This document shows positions 35,486-46,983 of a stretch of DNA of 64,000 bases, one piece after another. Position 1 is the first letter of the stretch. Each line of letters opens with the position of its first letter. Under the pieces are notes generated by a model that ran no database searches, was not told the origin of the DNA, and saw only the letters and a list, made by a program, of their open reading frames with translations. The translations under genes were made by a program, and so were the position numbers. Origin of the DNA: Pseudolabrys sp. (GTDB taxonomy: Bacteria; Pseudomonadota; Alphaproteobacteria; Rhizobiales; Xanthobacteraceae); contig JAUXXH010000011.1 of the NCBI GenBank assembly GCA_030684935.1, forward strand, positions 58,670 to 122,669, given 5' to 3'.

Positions 35486-36325
35486 TCAGTGCGCCGGGCC
35501 GGCGGCCCACACATATATGCAGGCGAACAGAAACAGCCAGACCACGTCGACGAAATGCCAGTACCAGGCGGCGAACTCGAAGCCGAGGTGATGGGTCGGT
35601 GTGAAGTGCCCGCGCATCGCCCGCGCCAGACAGACGATCAGGAAGATGGTGCCGATGATGACATGGGCGCCGTGGAAGCCGGTCGCCATGTAGAAGGTGG
35701 CGCCGTAGATATTGCCGCTGAAGGCGAAGGCCGCGTGCGAATATTCGTAGGCCTGCACGCAGGTGAAGAGCAATCCCAGCACGATGGTCAGGATCAGGCC
35801 CCACTTCAGCCCCTGGCGGTCGTTTTCCAGCAGCGCGTGGTGCGCCCAGGTGACCGTGGTGCCGGACGTCAGCAGGATCAGCGTGTTGAGCAACGGCAGA
35901 TGCCACGGGTCGAAGGTTTCAATGCCCTTCGGCGGCCAGACGCCGCCGGTCGCGGCAAGCCGGCCGATTTCATTGGCCGCGTCCGGGAACAGCGCGGTGT
36001 TGAAGTAAGCCCAGAACCAGGCGACGAAGAACATCACCTCGGACGCGATAAACAGGATCATGCCGTAGCGGTGCGATATCTGCACCACGCGGGTGTGATA
36101 GCCGCCGTGTTCCGCCTCGCGGATGACGTCGCGCCACCAGCCGATGAAGGTGTAAAGCACGCCGATCGTGCCGGCGCCGAACACCAGCGGCGCGGCCGCG
36201 TACATGTTGTGCATCCAGCTCACGGCGCCGACCGCCATGACGAAGGCGGACACCGACCCGATCGCCGGCCAGGGGCTCGGATCGACCAGATGATAGTCGT
36301 GGTGCTTGGTGTGAGCCTCAGCCAT
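35486..36325 (-). CDS. ctaE: Cytochrome c oxidase subunit III
   Basis: A 279-residue protein with seven membrane helices. Family stretches include [14 protein letters not shown], the [16 protein letters not shown] block and [14 protein letters not shown], with the C-terminal [17 protein letters not shown]. Subunit III stabilises the aa3 oxidase and supports proton uptake. The gene lies 51 bases downstream of ctaG. Confidence 0.97.
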   Translation of the reverse strand: MAEAHTKHHDYHLVDPSPWPAIGSVSAFVMAVGAVSWMHNMYAAAPLVFGAGTIGVLYTFIGWWRDVIREAEHGGYHTRVVQISHRYGMILFIASEVMFFVAWFWAYFNTALFPDAANEIGRLAATGGVWPPKGIETFDPWHLPLLNTLILLTSGTTVTWAHHALLENDRQGLKWGLILTIVLGLLFTCVQAYEYSHAAFAFSGNIYGATFYMATGFHGAHVIIGTIFLIVCLARAMRGHFTPTHHLGFEFAAWYWHFVDVVWLFLFACIYVWAAGPAH

Positions 36326-36376
36326 CGTCGTCTCCGTTCATCTTTCTCCACAGGGCCTGGACCGGAACCCTGCGTG

Positions 36377-36982
36377 CTAGAGATTGCTCTTGCTGGCGTC
36401 CGCAGCTTCGGCCACCGGCCGGTCGCGCTCGCGCATCAGGTAGAAACTGTAGGACAGCGTAATGGTGTGCAGGTTCTTGTGCTCGGGATCGTCGGCAAGC
36501 TTGGGGTCGACGTAGAACACGACCGCCATCTCGCGCGTCTCGCCCGCCTTCAGGCGCTGCTCGGTGAAGCAGAAGCAGTTGATCTTGTGGAAATAGGCGC
36601 CGGCCGTCGGCGGCGTGACGTTGTAGGAGGCCTGCCCGGAGACGTCGCGCGCCGCCTGGTTGATGACTTTGTAATTGATCGTCACCACCTCGCCGATGCG
36701 AACCTTGACCTCGTTCTGCTCCGGCACGAACCGCCACGGCAGGCCGGGCATGACGTTGGCGTCGAAGCGGACGGTCATGGTGCGTCCGAGGATTCGATCC
36801 GGCGCCGTCTCCGACACCATGGTGGTGCCGCCGAAACCGGTGGTGCGGCAGAACCAGTCATACAAAGGCACCGCCGCATAGGCCGCGCCGACCATGGTCG
36901 CCACCAGCACGCCGCAACTAGCGGCGACAACCATGTCGCGCCGCAGCCGCTTCCGTTCCGGTGGGGGCGAAGCTGCGGTCAT
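36377..36982 (-). CDS. ctaG: Cytochrome c oxidase assembly protein CtaG/Cox11
   Basis: A 201-residue copper chaperone that inserts CuB into subunit I. One N-terminal membrane helix (VVAASCGVLVATMVGAAYAAVPLY) anchors a periplasmic beta domain with the copper-binding CFCF motif (Cys136, Cys138 in HKINCFCFTEQRL). It overlaps the upstream small CoxF-like gene by four bases. Confidence 0.96.
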   Translation of the reverse strand: MTAASPPPERKRLRRDMVVAASCGVLVATMVGAAYAAVPLYDWFCRTTGFGGTTMVSETAPDRILGRTMTVRFDANVMPGLPWRFVPEQNEVKVRIGEVVTINYKVINQAARDVSGQASYNVTPPTAGAYFHKINCFCFTEQRLKAGETREMAVVFYVDPKLADDPEHKNLHTITLSYSFYLMRERDRPVAEAADASKSNL

Positions 36983-37146
36983 AGCGGACGCACCAGCACG
37001 ATCGGCCCCTTCACCAGGGTCATCACGTAAAACAGCACAATGAGCGCAGCCAGCGACACCGCGATCGCGATCGACCGCGAACGCCGCGCCCGCTTCTGCG
37101 CTTCGGTAAGCACGATGCCGTGGTCGTTGTTGACCGGCTCATTCAT
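36979..37146 (-). CDS. Small CoxF-like membrane protein
   Basis: A 55-residue reading frame, MNEPVNNDHGIVLTEAQKRARRSRSIAIAVSL.., with one hydrophobic helix (SIAIAVSLAALIVLFYVMTLVKGPIVL). Small proteins of this kind sit between ctaB and ctaG in alphaproteobacterial oxidase clusters and are called CoxF or labelled hypothetical. It overlaps ctaG by four bases and follows ctaB by 14, so it belongs to the operon. Confidence 0.82.
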   Translation of the reverse strand: MNEPVNNDHGIVLTEAQKRARRSRSIAIAVSLAALIVLFYVMTLVKGPIVLVRPL

Positions 37147-37160
37147 GGCAAGTCCAGACC

Positions 37161-38102
37161 TCACGCTGCCAACCGGGCAATCAGCCCGCCCCATCCGCGC
37201 TCGACCAGCAGCACTGCGAACAACAGGAACAGATACAAAATCGAGAAAGCGAACAGCTGCTTGCTGGCGCGGTCGACCGGACGCCGCTCGCGCAGCACCT
37301 GCACCGCCAGCCACAGCATGATCGCGCCGGTGACGACCGCGACGATACCGTACAGCGGCCCGGCGTAACCGAACGGCCACGGCGCAATGCCGACCGGCAC
37401 CAGCAGAAGAGTGTAGATCAGGATCTGGCGCCGTGTCACCGCATCGCCTGACACCACCGGCATCATGGGAATGCCGGCGCGGGCGTAATCCTCGGTGCGG
37501 CAGATCGCCAGCGCCCAGAAATGCGGCGGCGTCCACATGAAGATGATGAGGAACAGCAGGAAGGGCTCGAATGACACCGATCCGGTGACCGCCGCCCAGC
37601 CGATCATCGGCGGAAAGGCGCCGGCGGCGCCGCCGATGACGATGTTCTGCCGCGTCGAACGCTTCAGCCACATTGTGTAGACGACGACGTAGAAGAAAAT
37701 GGTGAAGGCGAGCATGGCCGCCGACAGCAGGTTCACCAGCAGGCCGAGCACTACCACGGAAAAGACCGACAGCGTCAGACCGAAGGCCAGCGCCTCACCC
37801 GGTTGCACCTGGCCGCTCGGCACCGGACGCCGCGCGGTGCGCGCCATCAAAGCATCGACGTCGGCGTCGTACCACATGTTCAGCGCGCCGGAGGCGCCGG
37901 CGCCGACGGCGATGCAGAGCAGCGCCGTGAAGCCAGTCAGCGGATGGATAGAACCCGGCGCCACCGCCAGCCCGACCAGCGCGGTGAATACCACCAGTGA
38001 CATCACGCGCGGCTTCAGCAGCGCGATGTAATCGCCGACCGTCGCCAGGCTCGGCTCCGCGATCGGGCCGCGGAAGTCTGCGCGTTCGCTGATCAGCGAC
38101 AT
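37161..38102 (-). CDS. ctaB: Protoheme IX farnesyltransferase (heme o synthase)
   Basis: A 313-residue UbiA-family prenyltransferase that adds a farnesyl group to heme b to give heme o, the precursor of heme a. About nine membrane helices are seen. The prenyl-diphosphate motif [23 protein letters not shown] and the second aspartate region in the [15 protein letters not shown] loop are intact. It lies between ctaD and the CoxF-like gene. Confidence 0.96.
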   Translation of the reverse strand: MSLISERADFRGPIAEPSLATVGDYIALLKPRVMSLVVFTALVGLAVAPGSIHPLTGFTALLCIAVGAGASGALNMWYDADVDALMARTARRPVPSGQVQPGEALAFGLTLSVFSVVVLGLLVNLLSAAMLAFTIFFYVVVYTMWLKRSTRQNIVIGGAAGAFPPMIGWAAVTGSVSFEPFLLFLIIFMWTPPHFWALAICRTEDYARAGIPMMPVVSGDAVTRRQILIYTLLLVPVGIAPWPFGYAGPLYGIVAVVTGAIMLWLAVQVLRERRPVDRASKQLFAFSILYLFLLFAVLLVERGWGGLIARLAA

Positions 38103-38132
38103 TCTCTCAACGCCTCGATGTTAAACGCCGTC

Positions 38133-39773
<1,641 letters not shown>

Positions 39774-39800
39774 CTATCGCCCGCTTGAGTGGTACCGGTG

Positions 39801-40646
39801 TCAGTTGCTGCCGGCGGCGGCAACGGCTGTCGGCCGGCTGCCGTCGGTGGCCCATTTCTTCTTCGCGCCTTCGAGCCAGGCGGCGTATTCGGCGTCGCTC
39901 ACCACCCGCACGGCAATCGGCATGTAGGCGTGATCCTTGCCGCAAAGTTCCGAGCACTGGCCGTAATAGATGCCTTCGCGCTCGGCCTTGAACCAGGTCT
40001 CATTGAGGCGGCCGGGGATCGAGTCGATCTTGATGCCGAACGAGGGCACCGCGAAGGCGTGGATCACGTCGGCGCCGGTGGTCAGCACCCGCACCACCTT
40101 GTTGACCGGAACCACCATTTCATTGTCGACCGCCAGCAGCCGCGGCTGATCGGGCCGGCGGTCCTTGTCCTGCAGCATCAGCGAATCGAATTCGATGGCG
40201 CTGTCAGGATAGTTGTAGGTCCAGAACCACTGTTTGCCGGTCGCCTTCACCGTCACCTCGGCTTCCGGGATGTTCAGCTGCAGAAACAGCAGGCGAAACG
40301 ACGGCACCGCCACCGTCACCAGGATCAGCACCGGGATCACCGTCCACAGCACCTCAATGGTGGTGTTGTGGGTGGTGCGCGACGGCACCGGGTTGGCGCG
40401 GGCGTTGAACTTCACCGCCACCACCACCAGCAAAGCCAGCACGAACAGCGTGATTGCGACGATCAACCACAACAGGAAGTCGTGGAACCAGATGATGTCG
40501 GTCATCACCGGGGTCGCGGATCGCTGCAACCCAAGTTGCCACGGGTGCGGCTGACCGGTTTCGGGCGCAGCCAGGGCAATGGCGCCGCCGGCCAGAAAGG
40601 TCACGCTCGTGACCACAAATGCGATCAACCGCTTAAGCACCAGCAT
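39801..40646 (-). CDS. ctaC: Cytochrome c oxidase subunit II
   Basis: A 281-residue subunit with a signal peptide (MLVLKRLIAFVVTSVTFLAGGAIALA), two membrane helices and a periplasmic cupredoxin domain. The CuA site appears as CSELCGKDHAYMPI, and the aromatic region QWFWTYNYPD should carry electrons from cytochrome c. The start at 40646 follows GAGGGAG with a long spacer. It is the first gene of the aa3 oxidase run. Confidence 0.97.
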   Translation of the reverse strand: MLVLKRLIAFVVTSVTFLAGGAIALAAPETGQPHPWQLGLQRSATPVMTDIIWFHDFLLWLIVAITLFVLALLVVVAVKFNARANPVPSRTTHNTTIEVLWTVIPVLILVTVAVPSFRLLFLQLNIPEAEVTVKATGKQWFWTYNYPDSAIEFDSLMLQDKDRRPDQPRLLAVDNEMVVPVNKVVRVLTTGADVIHAFAVPSFGIKIDSIPGRLNETWFKAEREGIYYGQCSELCGKDHAYMPIAVRVVSDAEYAAWLEGAKKKWATDGSRPTAVAAAGSN

Positions 40647-41084
40647 TGTCGAATGCGCTCCCTCGACGAGAAAAACGGCCGAAAGGCCCCTTTTTTGCCG
40701 CCCACCGCAGGCAAGAGTTTCAACTCGGCCCGGCTTTGCACGGCATTTGCCACGGGAATGGCCGCCAGGTCGGTGCATCGGGACGGGGGGAATTCCCCGG
40801 TTCTCAAACCACAATTCCGGGGTGGCCGCAATCCACCTTATAACCTGTCTGATGCGACAAACGGCGTATGCGTCCAGGCGACGCCCACGCCGCACTAAAG
40901 CCATGGGTCTGGTGGCCTGAATGACCGCCTTGGCCGGGGACTGCGCCTCACAGGTTTCTTGACAGGACCGGCCGGGCATGACCCAACGGGAATGGACTAA
41001 AATGCCGGTCTACAGGCGATTCGGCGCCATCGCCGGACTGCGAACCGGTTCGGGGCGGCTCCAGCCTTGGCAAGGAATTGAACG
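40647..41084. other. 438-base divergent region between ctaC and the ialB-type gene
   Basis: No credible gene is seen. It holds a weak hairpin (GGCC-GAAA-GGCC, 40677-40688) flanked by A5 and T6 runs next to ctaC, a perfect 12-bp palindrome GGGGAATTCCCC (40787-40798), and a TTGACA (40959-40964) without a well-spaced partner hexamer. It must contain the oxidase promoter and that of the IalB gene, neither of which can be fixed by eye. Confidence 0.6.
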
Positions 41085-41612
41085 ATGGGCATTTTCGAGC
41101 ATGCCAGATATGCGCTGAGGCACTCGTTCTGGGTGGCGGTGCTGGCCGCGATGATGGCGCTGCCTCCCGGTCAGGCCGACGCCCAAGGCGCGGTGAAATC
41201 TGTGCATAGAGACTGGCAGATCCGCTGCGACACGCCGCCGGGCGCCAAAGCCGAGCAATGTGCCTTGATCCAGAGCGTCACCGCGGAAGACCGCGCCAAT
41301 GTCGGCCTGACGGTCATTGTGCTCAAGACCGCCGATCAGAAAAGCCGGCTGATGCGGGTGGTGGCGCCGCTCGGCGTGCTGCTGCCATCCGGCCTCGGCC
41401 TCAAGATCGACACCGCGGACGTCGGCCGCGCCGGCTTCGTGCGTTGCCTGCCCAACGGCTGCATCGCCGAAGTGGTGATGGACGAAGCCCTGATCAAGCA
41501 ACTGCGCTCCGGCAAGTCGGCGACCTTCATCATCTTCCAGACGCCCGAGGAAGGCATTGGCTTCCCGATGAGCCTCGCCGGCTTCGGCGAGGGTTACGAC
41601 AAGCTGCCCTGA
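41085..41612 (+). CDS. Invasion-associated locus B (IalB) family protein
   Basis: A 175-residue exported protein. A signal peptide (FWVAVLAAMMALPPGQADAQG) precedes a domain with the family pattern DWQIRCD..CALIQSV..RLMRVVAPLGVLLPSGLGLKID..VRCLPNGCIAEVVMDEALI and FQTPEEGIGFPMSLAGF. Four cysteines suggest disulphide bonds. IalB is an outer-membrane factor linked to erythrocyte invasion in Bartonella, but homologues are common in free-living alphaproteobacteria with no known role. Confidence 0.9.
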   Translation: MGIFEHARYALRHSFWVAVLAAMMALPPGQADAQGAVKSVHRDWQIRCDTPPGAKAEQCALIQSVTAEDRANVGLTVIVLKTADQKSRLMRVVAPLGVLLPSGLGLKIDTADVGRAGFVRCLPNGCIAEVVMDEALIKQLRSGKSATFIIFQTPEEGIGFPMSLAGFGEGYDKLP

Positions 41613-41658
41613 GCGGGCCCGCCTCGCCTTCTTCGCCCGATCTGTGGATACTGATGTC

Positions 41659-41678
41659 GCGCCGGCTCGAGCCGGCGC
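41659..41678. promoter_or_regulatory. 20-bp perfect palindrome before the cupin gene
   Basis: GCGCCGGCTCGAGCCGGCGC is a perfect 20-bp palindrome, or an 8-bp stem with a TCGA loop as RNA. It ends one base before the ribosome-binding site GGGAGA of the cupin gene, so it may be an operator or a translation-control hairpin. It has no T run, so it is unlikely to be a terminator of the upstream gene. Confidence 0.45.
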
Positions 41679-41690
41679 CGGGAGACAACC

Positions 41691-42173
41691 ATGACATGGT
41701 CCGCTGAGCGATTCGGTCGCGCCCTGGGCAAAGCCGTCAAAGGCGCGGCGACGGTCATGAACGAAGACAAGCCGAAGCCGGTGCTCTACCGCGTCAATAT
41801 GCGCGACGTGCCGCCGGCCACCGGCCTGACGCGTGAGGACGGTTGGGTCGACGCGCAGGTGCAGGTGCTGGTCGACAAGGCGTCCGCCGATGCCGGCCAC
41901 TCCATCGGCCGCACCGTGCTCAAGCCGGGCGGGCGGCACGACAATCACCGTCACCGCCACTGCGACAGCTTCCTCATCGTCCTCAGGGGTCAGGGCCGGC
42001 TCCTGACCGAAAAGGGCGACACGCCCTCGGCCGAAGGCGACGTCGTCTATGCGCCGCGCGGCTGCTGGCAGGGCTTCAGCAACACGTCCAGCGAGGACGT
42101 CGTGCTGCTCTGGGGCGTGATGGGTGCCGGCTCGATGGAAACCTCCGGCTACGAGGCGAAGGCCGGTCCATGA
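41691..42173 (+). CDS. Cupin-domain protein
   Basis: A 160-residue single-cupin protein. The metal motif HDNHRHRHCDSFLIVLRGQGRL carries three histidines and Glu is replaced by Asp in the motif; the second half motif is GDVVYAPRGCWQGFSNTS. The fold can bind a ligand or act as an isomerase or sensor. It overlaps the following hydratase gene by four bases (ATGA), so a functional link in the degradation of a keto acid is likely. Confidence 0.8.
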   Translation: MTWSAERFGRALGKAVKGAATVMNEDKPKPVLYRVNMRDVPPATGLTREDGWVDAQVQVLVDKASADAGHSIGRTVLKPGGRHDNHRHRHCDSFLIVLRGQGRLLTEKGDTPSAEGDVVYAPRGCWQGFSNTSSEDVVLLWGVMGAGSMETSGYEAKAGP

Positions 42174-42877
42174 ACAATCTCGACAATCCGCTGATCCGGC
42201 AAGGTATGGCGGCCCAGCTCGCCAGACGGCGCGCGGAAATCGCTGCCGGCGCCCGCCCGCTGGGCTGGAAGGTGGGACTCGGCGCGCCGGCGATGATGCA
42301 GAAGCTCGGTCTGCACGGCCCCCTGGTCGGCTATTTGATGCAGCGGGCGCTGCTCCTGTCCGGCAGCAATGTCTCGCTCGCAGGTTTCAGCAAGCCGGTG
42401 ATGGAAGCGGAAATCGCCGTGCGCATGGCGCGCAACCTGCCCGGTGGCGCCAGCGCCGACGAGGCGGCTGCGGCGGTCAAGGAGATCATGCCGGCGATCG
42501 AGATTGCCGATCTGGATCCGGCGCCGACCCCGGACAATCTGGGCGCGGTGCTGGAAGGCAATGTCTACCAGCGCCATGTCATGCTCTGTGGGAATACACG
42601 GCCCGGCGCGAGCACCGCGGGCCTCACCTCGCGGCTGATCCGGCGCGGCGCCGAAGTCTCCGCCACCAATGAGCCGGAACTGCTGACCGGCAAGCTCGCC
42701 GACATCGTGGCCCATGTCGCCAACGTCCTGACGGCAAGCGGCGAGACACTGTCGGCCGGCGACATCATCATCACCGGCTCGATCACACCGCCGGTGATGA
42801 TCGAGCCGGATGAGACCGAGATCGCGCATGTGCTCGACCCGATCGGCGAGGTCTCGGTGACGCTTTCGCGCGACTAG
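42170..42877 (+). CDS. 2-oxopent-4-enoate hydratase-like protein
   Basis: A 235-residue member of the fumarylacetoacetate hydrolase/2-keto-4-pentenoate hydratase family (MhpD-like). Matching parts are GWKVGLGAPAMMQKLGLHGPLVGYL, the acidic metal-binding EAEIAVRMA and EIMPAIEIADLD. Such enzymes hydrate 2-hydroxypentadienoate in meta-cleavage pathways. No ring-cleavage gene is near, so the substrate is uncertain. It is coupled to the cupin gene. Confidence 0.85.
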   Translation: MNNLDNPLIRQGMAAQLARRRAEIAAGARPLGWKVGLGAPAMMQKLGLHGPLVGYLMQRALLLSGSNVSLAGFSKPVMEAEIAVRMARNLPGGASADEAAAAVKEIMPAIEIADLDPAPTPDNLGAVLEGNVYQRHVMLCGNTRPGASTAGLTSRLIRRGAEVSATNEPELLTGKLADIVAHVANVLTASGETLSAGDIIITGSITPPVMIEPDETEIAHVLDPIGEVSVTLSRD

Positions 42878-42883
42878 CGCCGC

Positions 42884-43804
42884 TCAGCGCACCGCCAGCA
42901 CCAGCTTGCCCTGCAGATGGCGGCCTTCGCTGACGCGATGCGCCTCGGCGGCATCGGCCAGCTTGTAGCGCACGATGGTCGGCGGTTTGATCGCACCGGC
43001 GGCCAGCAGTTCCTTCATGCGCTCGAGCGGCGCGCGGCCGCGCTTGGCGTCCGGCTTGATCGTTTCGACGTCGGGACGCTGCGGCCCCTCACCCGGCGAG
43101 ATCCACACCAGCTTGCCGCCCGGCTTGAGCACCTTGTACGAGCGCGCCCGCACGTCGGCGCCGCCGACGGTGTCATAGACCACATCGCAAATCGGTCCGA
43201 TCGCCGTGAAGTCCTCTGTGTTGTAGTCGATCACCTTGTCAGCGCCGAGGCTGCGCACGTAGTCGTGGTTGCCGGCGCTGGCGGTGGCGATCACCGTGGC
43301 GCCGAGATGCTTGGCGAGCTGCACGGCAAAGCCGGCGACACCGCCGGCGGCGCCCTGGATCAGGATCGTCTGGCCGGCGCGGAGCTGCGCACTGGTCTCG
43401 ATGCCGGCGATGGCAGTGATGCTGATGAGGCCCAACGCCGCGGCTTCGGCGTGGCTGAGCGACGCAGGCTTCAGCGCCACCAGGTCCGCCTTCACCGCAA
43501 CCTTCTCGGCATAGGTGCCTTCGACGCCCTGCGCCAGCACACCGAACACGGCGTCGCCGACCTTCAGATCGGTCACGCCAGGACCGACTTCGCTGACGAC
43601 GCCGGAAAAGTCGCGGCCGAGAATGTGCGGAAATTTGGTGAGCTTGTAGATGCCATTGCCACGACGGACCTTGGGATCGGCGCCGTTGATGCTGGCGGCG
43701 TGGATGTCGACGACGACTTCGCCGGCACCGGCGACCGGATCCGGCGCCTCGCCGTAGGTCATCAGTTCGGTGCCGCCATGGCCGTTCAGGAGTATCGCCT
43801 TCAT
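42884..43804 (-). CDS. MDR-family NADP-dependent oxidoreductase
   Basis: A 306-residue zinc-free alcohol-dehydrogenase-like protein of the quinone-oxidoreductase type. PHILGRDFSGVVSEVG, the Rossmann-fold AAGGVAGFAVQLAKHLGATVIATAS and YDTVGGADVRARSYKVLKPGGKL are family blocks. It has none of the structural zinc cysteines. It converges with the hydratase gene six bases away. Probably reduces quinones or enones with NADPH; the precise substrate is unknown. Confidence 0.9.
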   Translation of the reverse strand: MKAILLNGHGGTELMTYGEAPDPVAGAGEVVVDIHAASINGADPKVRRGNGIYKLTKFPHILGRDFSGVVSEVGPGVTDLKVGDAVFGVLAQGVEGTYAEKVAVKADLVALKPASLSHAEAAALGLISITAIAGIETSAQLRAGQTILIQGAAGGVAGFAVQLAKHLGATVIATASAGNHDYVRSLGADKVIDYNTEDFTAIGPICDVVYDTVGGADVRARSYKVLKPGGKLVWISPGEGPQRPDVETIKPDAKRGRAPLERMKELLAAGAIKPPTIVRYKLADAAEAHRVSEGRHLQGKLVLAVR

Positions 43805-44013
43805 GAAATTACCTCTCTTGCGCTTTTCGGGCGCGACTTAAGCCTGCCTGACGCGCTGCGGTCCAGTCCCGCCAGGAACAGGCTTGATACAGATATTTCC
43901 GGAACCCGCGCTGCCGTTTGACCGGGCGCGCTCACGGGCGGTGTCTTACGTCGATTCAGCGACACAAGGAAGGTCGCCACCGGACGGGTGGCGGCACGGT
44001 GCGGGTCGGCCGC

Positions 44014-45195
44014 TCACGCCACGCGAATGATGCTCGGCGCTTCCGGAGGCGCATGTTGATCGGCACGCCTGATGCGATTGCGGCCGTCCGCTTTGGCGCG
44101 ATACAGCGCCGTATCGGAATCCCGCAGCAGCACGCTGAACGTGGCGGCCCCTGTCGCGCTAGCGGCGACGCCGCCACTAACTGTGGCGTTGACATGACGG
44201 TCGCCGATGACGCGGCCTCCCTGCTCGAAAGCCGAACGAATGCGTTCGGCCCGGACACTGGCCGCTTCCAGGCTCGACCGCGCCAGGATCACCGCAAATT
44301 CTTCGCCGCCCAGCCGGCCGAACAGGTCGCTGGGCCGAAGCAGGGCAGCGGCGACCTGACAGAACTTCCGAAGCACGTCGTCGCCCGTGGCGTGGCCAAA
44401 CGTGTCATTGATGCGCTTGAAACTGTCCAGATCGAACATGATCACCGCAATCGGCGTGCCGTCGCGGCGGCAGCGCTCGAATGCCCGTTCGGCGCCGTCG
44501 ATCAGCGCGGCCCGATTGGCAACCCCCGTGAGGGAGTCGATCCGCGCCGCCGCCAAGGAGGCGGCTTCGCTGCGCTCCTTGATCAGCGCCAGCAGGAATA
44601 CCGAGCTGGCGACAGAAAAAATGATGGTCTCGAAATGGATCAGCCCGAAGGCGCTGAGCAATGGCGGCACCATGTCGCCGGACATGCTGCCAAACGTGCT
44701 GTAGGCGCCGATGGCGAGAACAGCGGCATGAACCAGGCAGAAGCCGATCAGCGGCCGGCGCGCAGGCAGGATAATTTTGCCCGCAGGCCAAAGAGAGATG
44801 GCGGCGGCGCCCAGATACGCTGCACAGAGAACGAGCCCCACCGAACCGATCGCGTGGCTTAGCCCCGGCACAACACTGAGGATCGCGAGAGTAGCCGCGC
44901 CGAGCAAAGCGAAAGCAAACGGTGCCGGTTTGTTGTCGACCGCTCGCGCCGCCTTCCACTGCAAACCCTGGCCGAGCACGAACAATATACCGCTCGCGAC
45001 GACGAGCGGAGTCTGAACCAAACCCGCGCCCAATATCAGCGCCAAAATGCCGGCAGCAACGACAACAAGGGACAGGCCCCACAGACCCAGGGCAGCGACC
45101 TTCCGGTTGCCCCACCATGCGATCAGCAAAACGGCACCGGCGCAGGCGGCGACGAAACTCCCCATCGCCAACAGGGTCGGTACATCGAGATTCAT
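44014..45195 (-). CDS. Membrane diguanylate cyclase
   Basis: A 393-residue protein. About six membrane helices fill the first 210 residues, then a GGDEF domain whose active motif is GGEEF. The product-inhibition site RPSD lies five residues ahead of it, as in allosterically controlled cyclases. It should synthesise cyclic di-GMP and be inhibited by it. The start at 45195 gives the first in-frame ATG after a plausible leader. It diverges from the spermidine-synthase-like gene. Confidence 0.92.
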   Translation of the reverse strand: MNLDVPTLLAMGSFVAACAGAVLLIAWWGNRKVAALGLWGLSLVVVAAGILALILGAGLVQTPLVVASGILFVLGQGLQWKAARAVDNKPAPFAFALLGAATLAILSVVPGLSHAIGSVGLVLCAAYLGAAAISLWPAGKIILPARRPLIGFCLVHAAVLAIGAYSTFGSMSGDMVPPLLSAFGLIHFETIIFSVASSVFLLALIKERSEAASLAAARIDSLTGVANRAALIDGAERAFERCRRDGTPIAVIMFDLDSFKRINDTFGHATGDDVLRKFCQVAAALLRPSDLFGRLGGEEFAVILARSSLEAASVRAERIRSAFEQGGRVIGDRHVNATVSGGVAASATGAATFSVLLRDSDTALYRAKADGRNRIRRADQHAPPEAPSIIRVA

Positions 45196-45325
45196 AGTGA
45201 GCAATGTTCCAGATGAGGCAGGAAAGCCGAATCTGTACTCATGCCTGACTTGCCTTGAGAAGCCGGTGCCGGGATCGATAAAATTGTAATTGTCATGGCG
45301 GCGCATGTGCGCCTAAGGAAGGCCC

Positions 45326-46003
45326 ATGATCCCATGGTCTTTGCTCGATACGGCCCAAGTCCCCGGCGGCGGCGACCCGCTGCACCTGAGGCAGCGAGGG
45401 TCAGAGTTCAAGATATCGCTCGGCACGCAGGAACTGATGAGCAGCCGCCTGAGCGCCACCGAGCAGGCGCTGGCGACCATCGGCTGCGAGCCGATCCGCG
45501 GCCGCGACAAGCCGCGCGTCCTGATCGGCGGCCTCGGCATGGGCTTCACGCTGCGCGCCGCTTTGATCGTGCTCGGCGAGAAAGCCGAGATCGTGGTCGC
45601 CGAACTGGTGCCGGCCGTGGTGACCTGGGCGCGCGGCCCGATGGCCGAACTGTTCGGCGGCAGCCTCGCCGATCCGCGCGTCACCATCCGCGAAACCGAT
45701 GTCGGCAAGCTGATCCGGTCCGGCCGCGGCAGGTACGACGCCATTCTGCTCGACGTCGACAATGGCCCTGAAGGCCTGACCCGCGAGGCCAATGATGCGC
45801 TCTACGATTTCGACGGCCTCGGCGCTGCCTATGAGGCGCTGCGGCCCGGCGGCGTGCTGGCGGTGTGGTCGTCGGCGCCGGACCCGAAATTCACCGCGCG
45901 GCTGCACAAGACCGGCTTCGACGTGAAGGAGATTCCGCTGCGCGCCAAGGGCCCGCGCGGCGGTGCCCGGCATTTCATCTGGACCGCGACCCGCGCCGTT
46001 TAA
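45326..46003 (+). CDS. Spermidine-synthase-like methyltransferase-fold protein
   Basis: A 225-residue protein of the spermidine synthase family fold: [15 protein letters not shown] is the dinucleotide/SAM-like loop, [16 protein letters not shown] and [14 protein letters not shown] follow. It lacks the full polyamine-binding gatekeepers of true spermidine synthases, so it is probably a related methyltransferase-like protein. It is followed after 82 bases by the thioredoxin-reductase-like gene. Confidence 0.8.
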   Translation: MIPWSLLDTAQVPGGGDPLHLRQRGSEFKISLGTQELMSSRLSATEQALATIGCEPIRGRDKPRVLIGGLGMGFTLRAALIVLGEKAEIVVAELVPAVVTWARGPMAELFGGSLADPRVTIRETDVGKLIRSGRGRYDAILLDVDNGPEGLTREANDALYDFDGLGAAYEALRPGGVLAVWSSAPDPKFTARLHKTGFDVKEIPLRAKGPRGGARHFIWTATRAV

Positions 46004-46085
46004 GTCTTTCGTTCCGCCCATGGAACTCCCCCGTCTGCCACGGGTTCACCTGAGTTCCCGAAAAGCAGGCCGTGGCGAGATTTCG

Positions 46086-46973
46086 ATGAAATTCGACTGT
46101 GTGATCATTGGCGGCGGCCCGGCGGGACTGACCGCCGCGATCTATCTCGGTCGCTTCCGGCGTCGGGTGCTGGTGGTGGACGCCGGCCACAGCCGGGCGC
46201 TGTCCATTCCCACCAGCCACAATTATCCCGGCTTTGCCGATGGCATATCGGGCGCCGAACTGCTGCGGGTGCTGCGCGAGCAGGCCGCGCAATATGGCGC
46301 CCAGCTCAAGACCGGGTTGGTCTCGCGCCTGATACGCGATGGCGACGCGTTTTCCCTCGATATCGACGGTGACACCGTCGCGACGCCGCGCGTTCTGCTG
46401 GCCACCGGACTGCAGGACCATGCGCCGGACATGCCCGGCCTGCATCAGGCGGTGGCCGATACATCGATCCGCTATTGTCCGGTCTGCGACGCCTATGAGG
46501 CGACCGACCTGAACATCGCCGTGCACGGCTCGGTCGAGGATGCGGAATCGAAGGCGCTGTTCATGCGCACCTACAGCCGCGACGTGACGCTGGTGCCGGA
46601 TCACGACGACATCGACGACGACGCCCGCGTCCGGCTGGCGCAGGCCGGCATAGCCGTCTCCGAGGCGGCCGCCGATATCCGGCCGATGGACGGCGGTATC
46701 CAGGTCGCGCTGCGCAACGGCAAAGAGCTTCAGTTCGACGTGCTGTATCCCGTGCTCGGCTGCGACGTGTACTCGAGTCTCGCAACGGCGCTTGGCGCGC
46801 GCAGCACCGAAGTTGGCTGCGTTGTCGTCGACGACAAGCAGCAAACCACCGTCGCGGGCCTTTATGCGGCCGGCGACGTGGTGTCCGATCTGCATCAGTT
46901 GAGCGTCGGCGCGGGACATGCCGCGATTGCCGCCACCGCAATCCACCGCAGCCTGCCCGCCAACTTCCGCTGA
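46086..46973 (+). CDS. Thioredoxin-reductase-like flavoprotein
   Basis: A 295-residue FAD protein. The N-terminal FAD loop [11 protein letters not shown] and the redox pair CPVC (Cys131, Cys134) match thioredoxin reductases. The NADPH-binding domain is degenerate: the usual GxGxxA and HRR are replaced by [13 protein letters not shown] and VPDHDDI, so NADPH may not be the donor. It could use ferredoxin or act as a sulphydryl oxidase. xthA starts 10 bases after its stop. Confidence 0.85.
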   Translation: MKFDCVIIGGGPAGLTAAIYLGRFRRRVLVVDAGHSRALSIPTSHNYPGFADGISGAELLRVLREQAAQYGAQLKTGLVSRLIRDGDAFSLDIDGDTVATPRVLLATGLQDHAPDMPGLHQAVADTSIRYCPVCDAYEATDLNIAVHGSVEDAESKALFMRTYSRDVTLVPDHDDIDDDARVRLAQAGIAVSEAAADIRPMDGGIQVALRNGKELQFDVLYPVLGCDVYSSLATALGARSTEVGCVVVDDKQQTTVAGLYAAGDVVSDLHQLSVGAGHAAIAATAIHRSLPANFR

Positions 46974-46983
46974 CGCGGCGCGC

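Noticed and set aside
40959..41003. TTGACA at 40959 and TAAAAT at 40998 as a promoter for the IalB gene
   Set aside because: The spacer is 33 bases, far outside the 16-18 range. The two may belong to different promoters.
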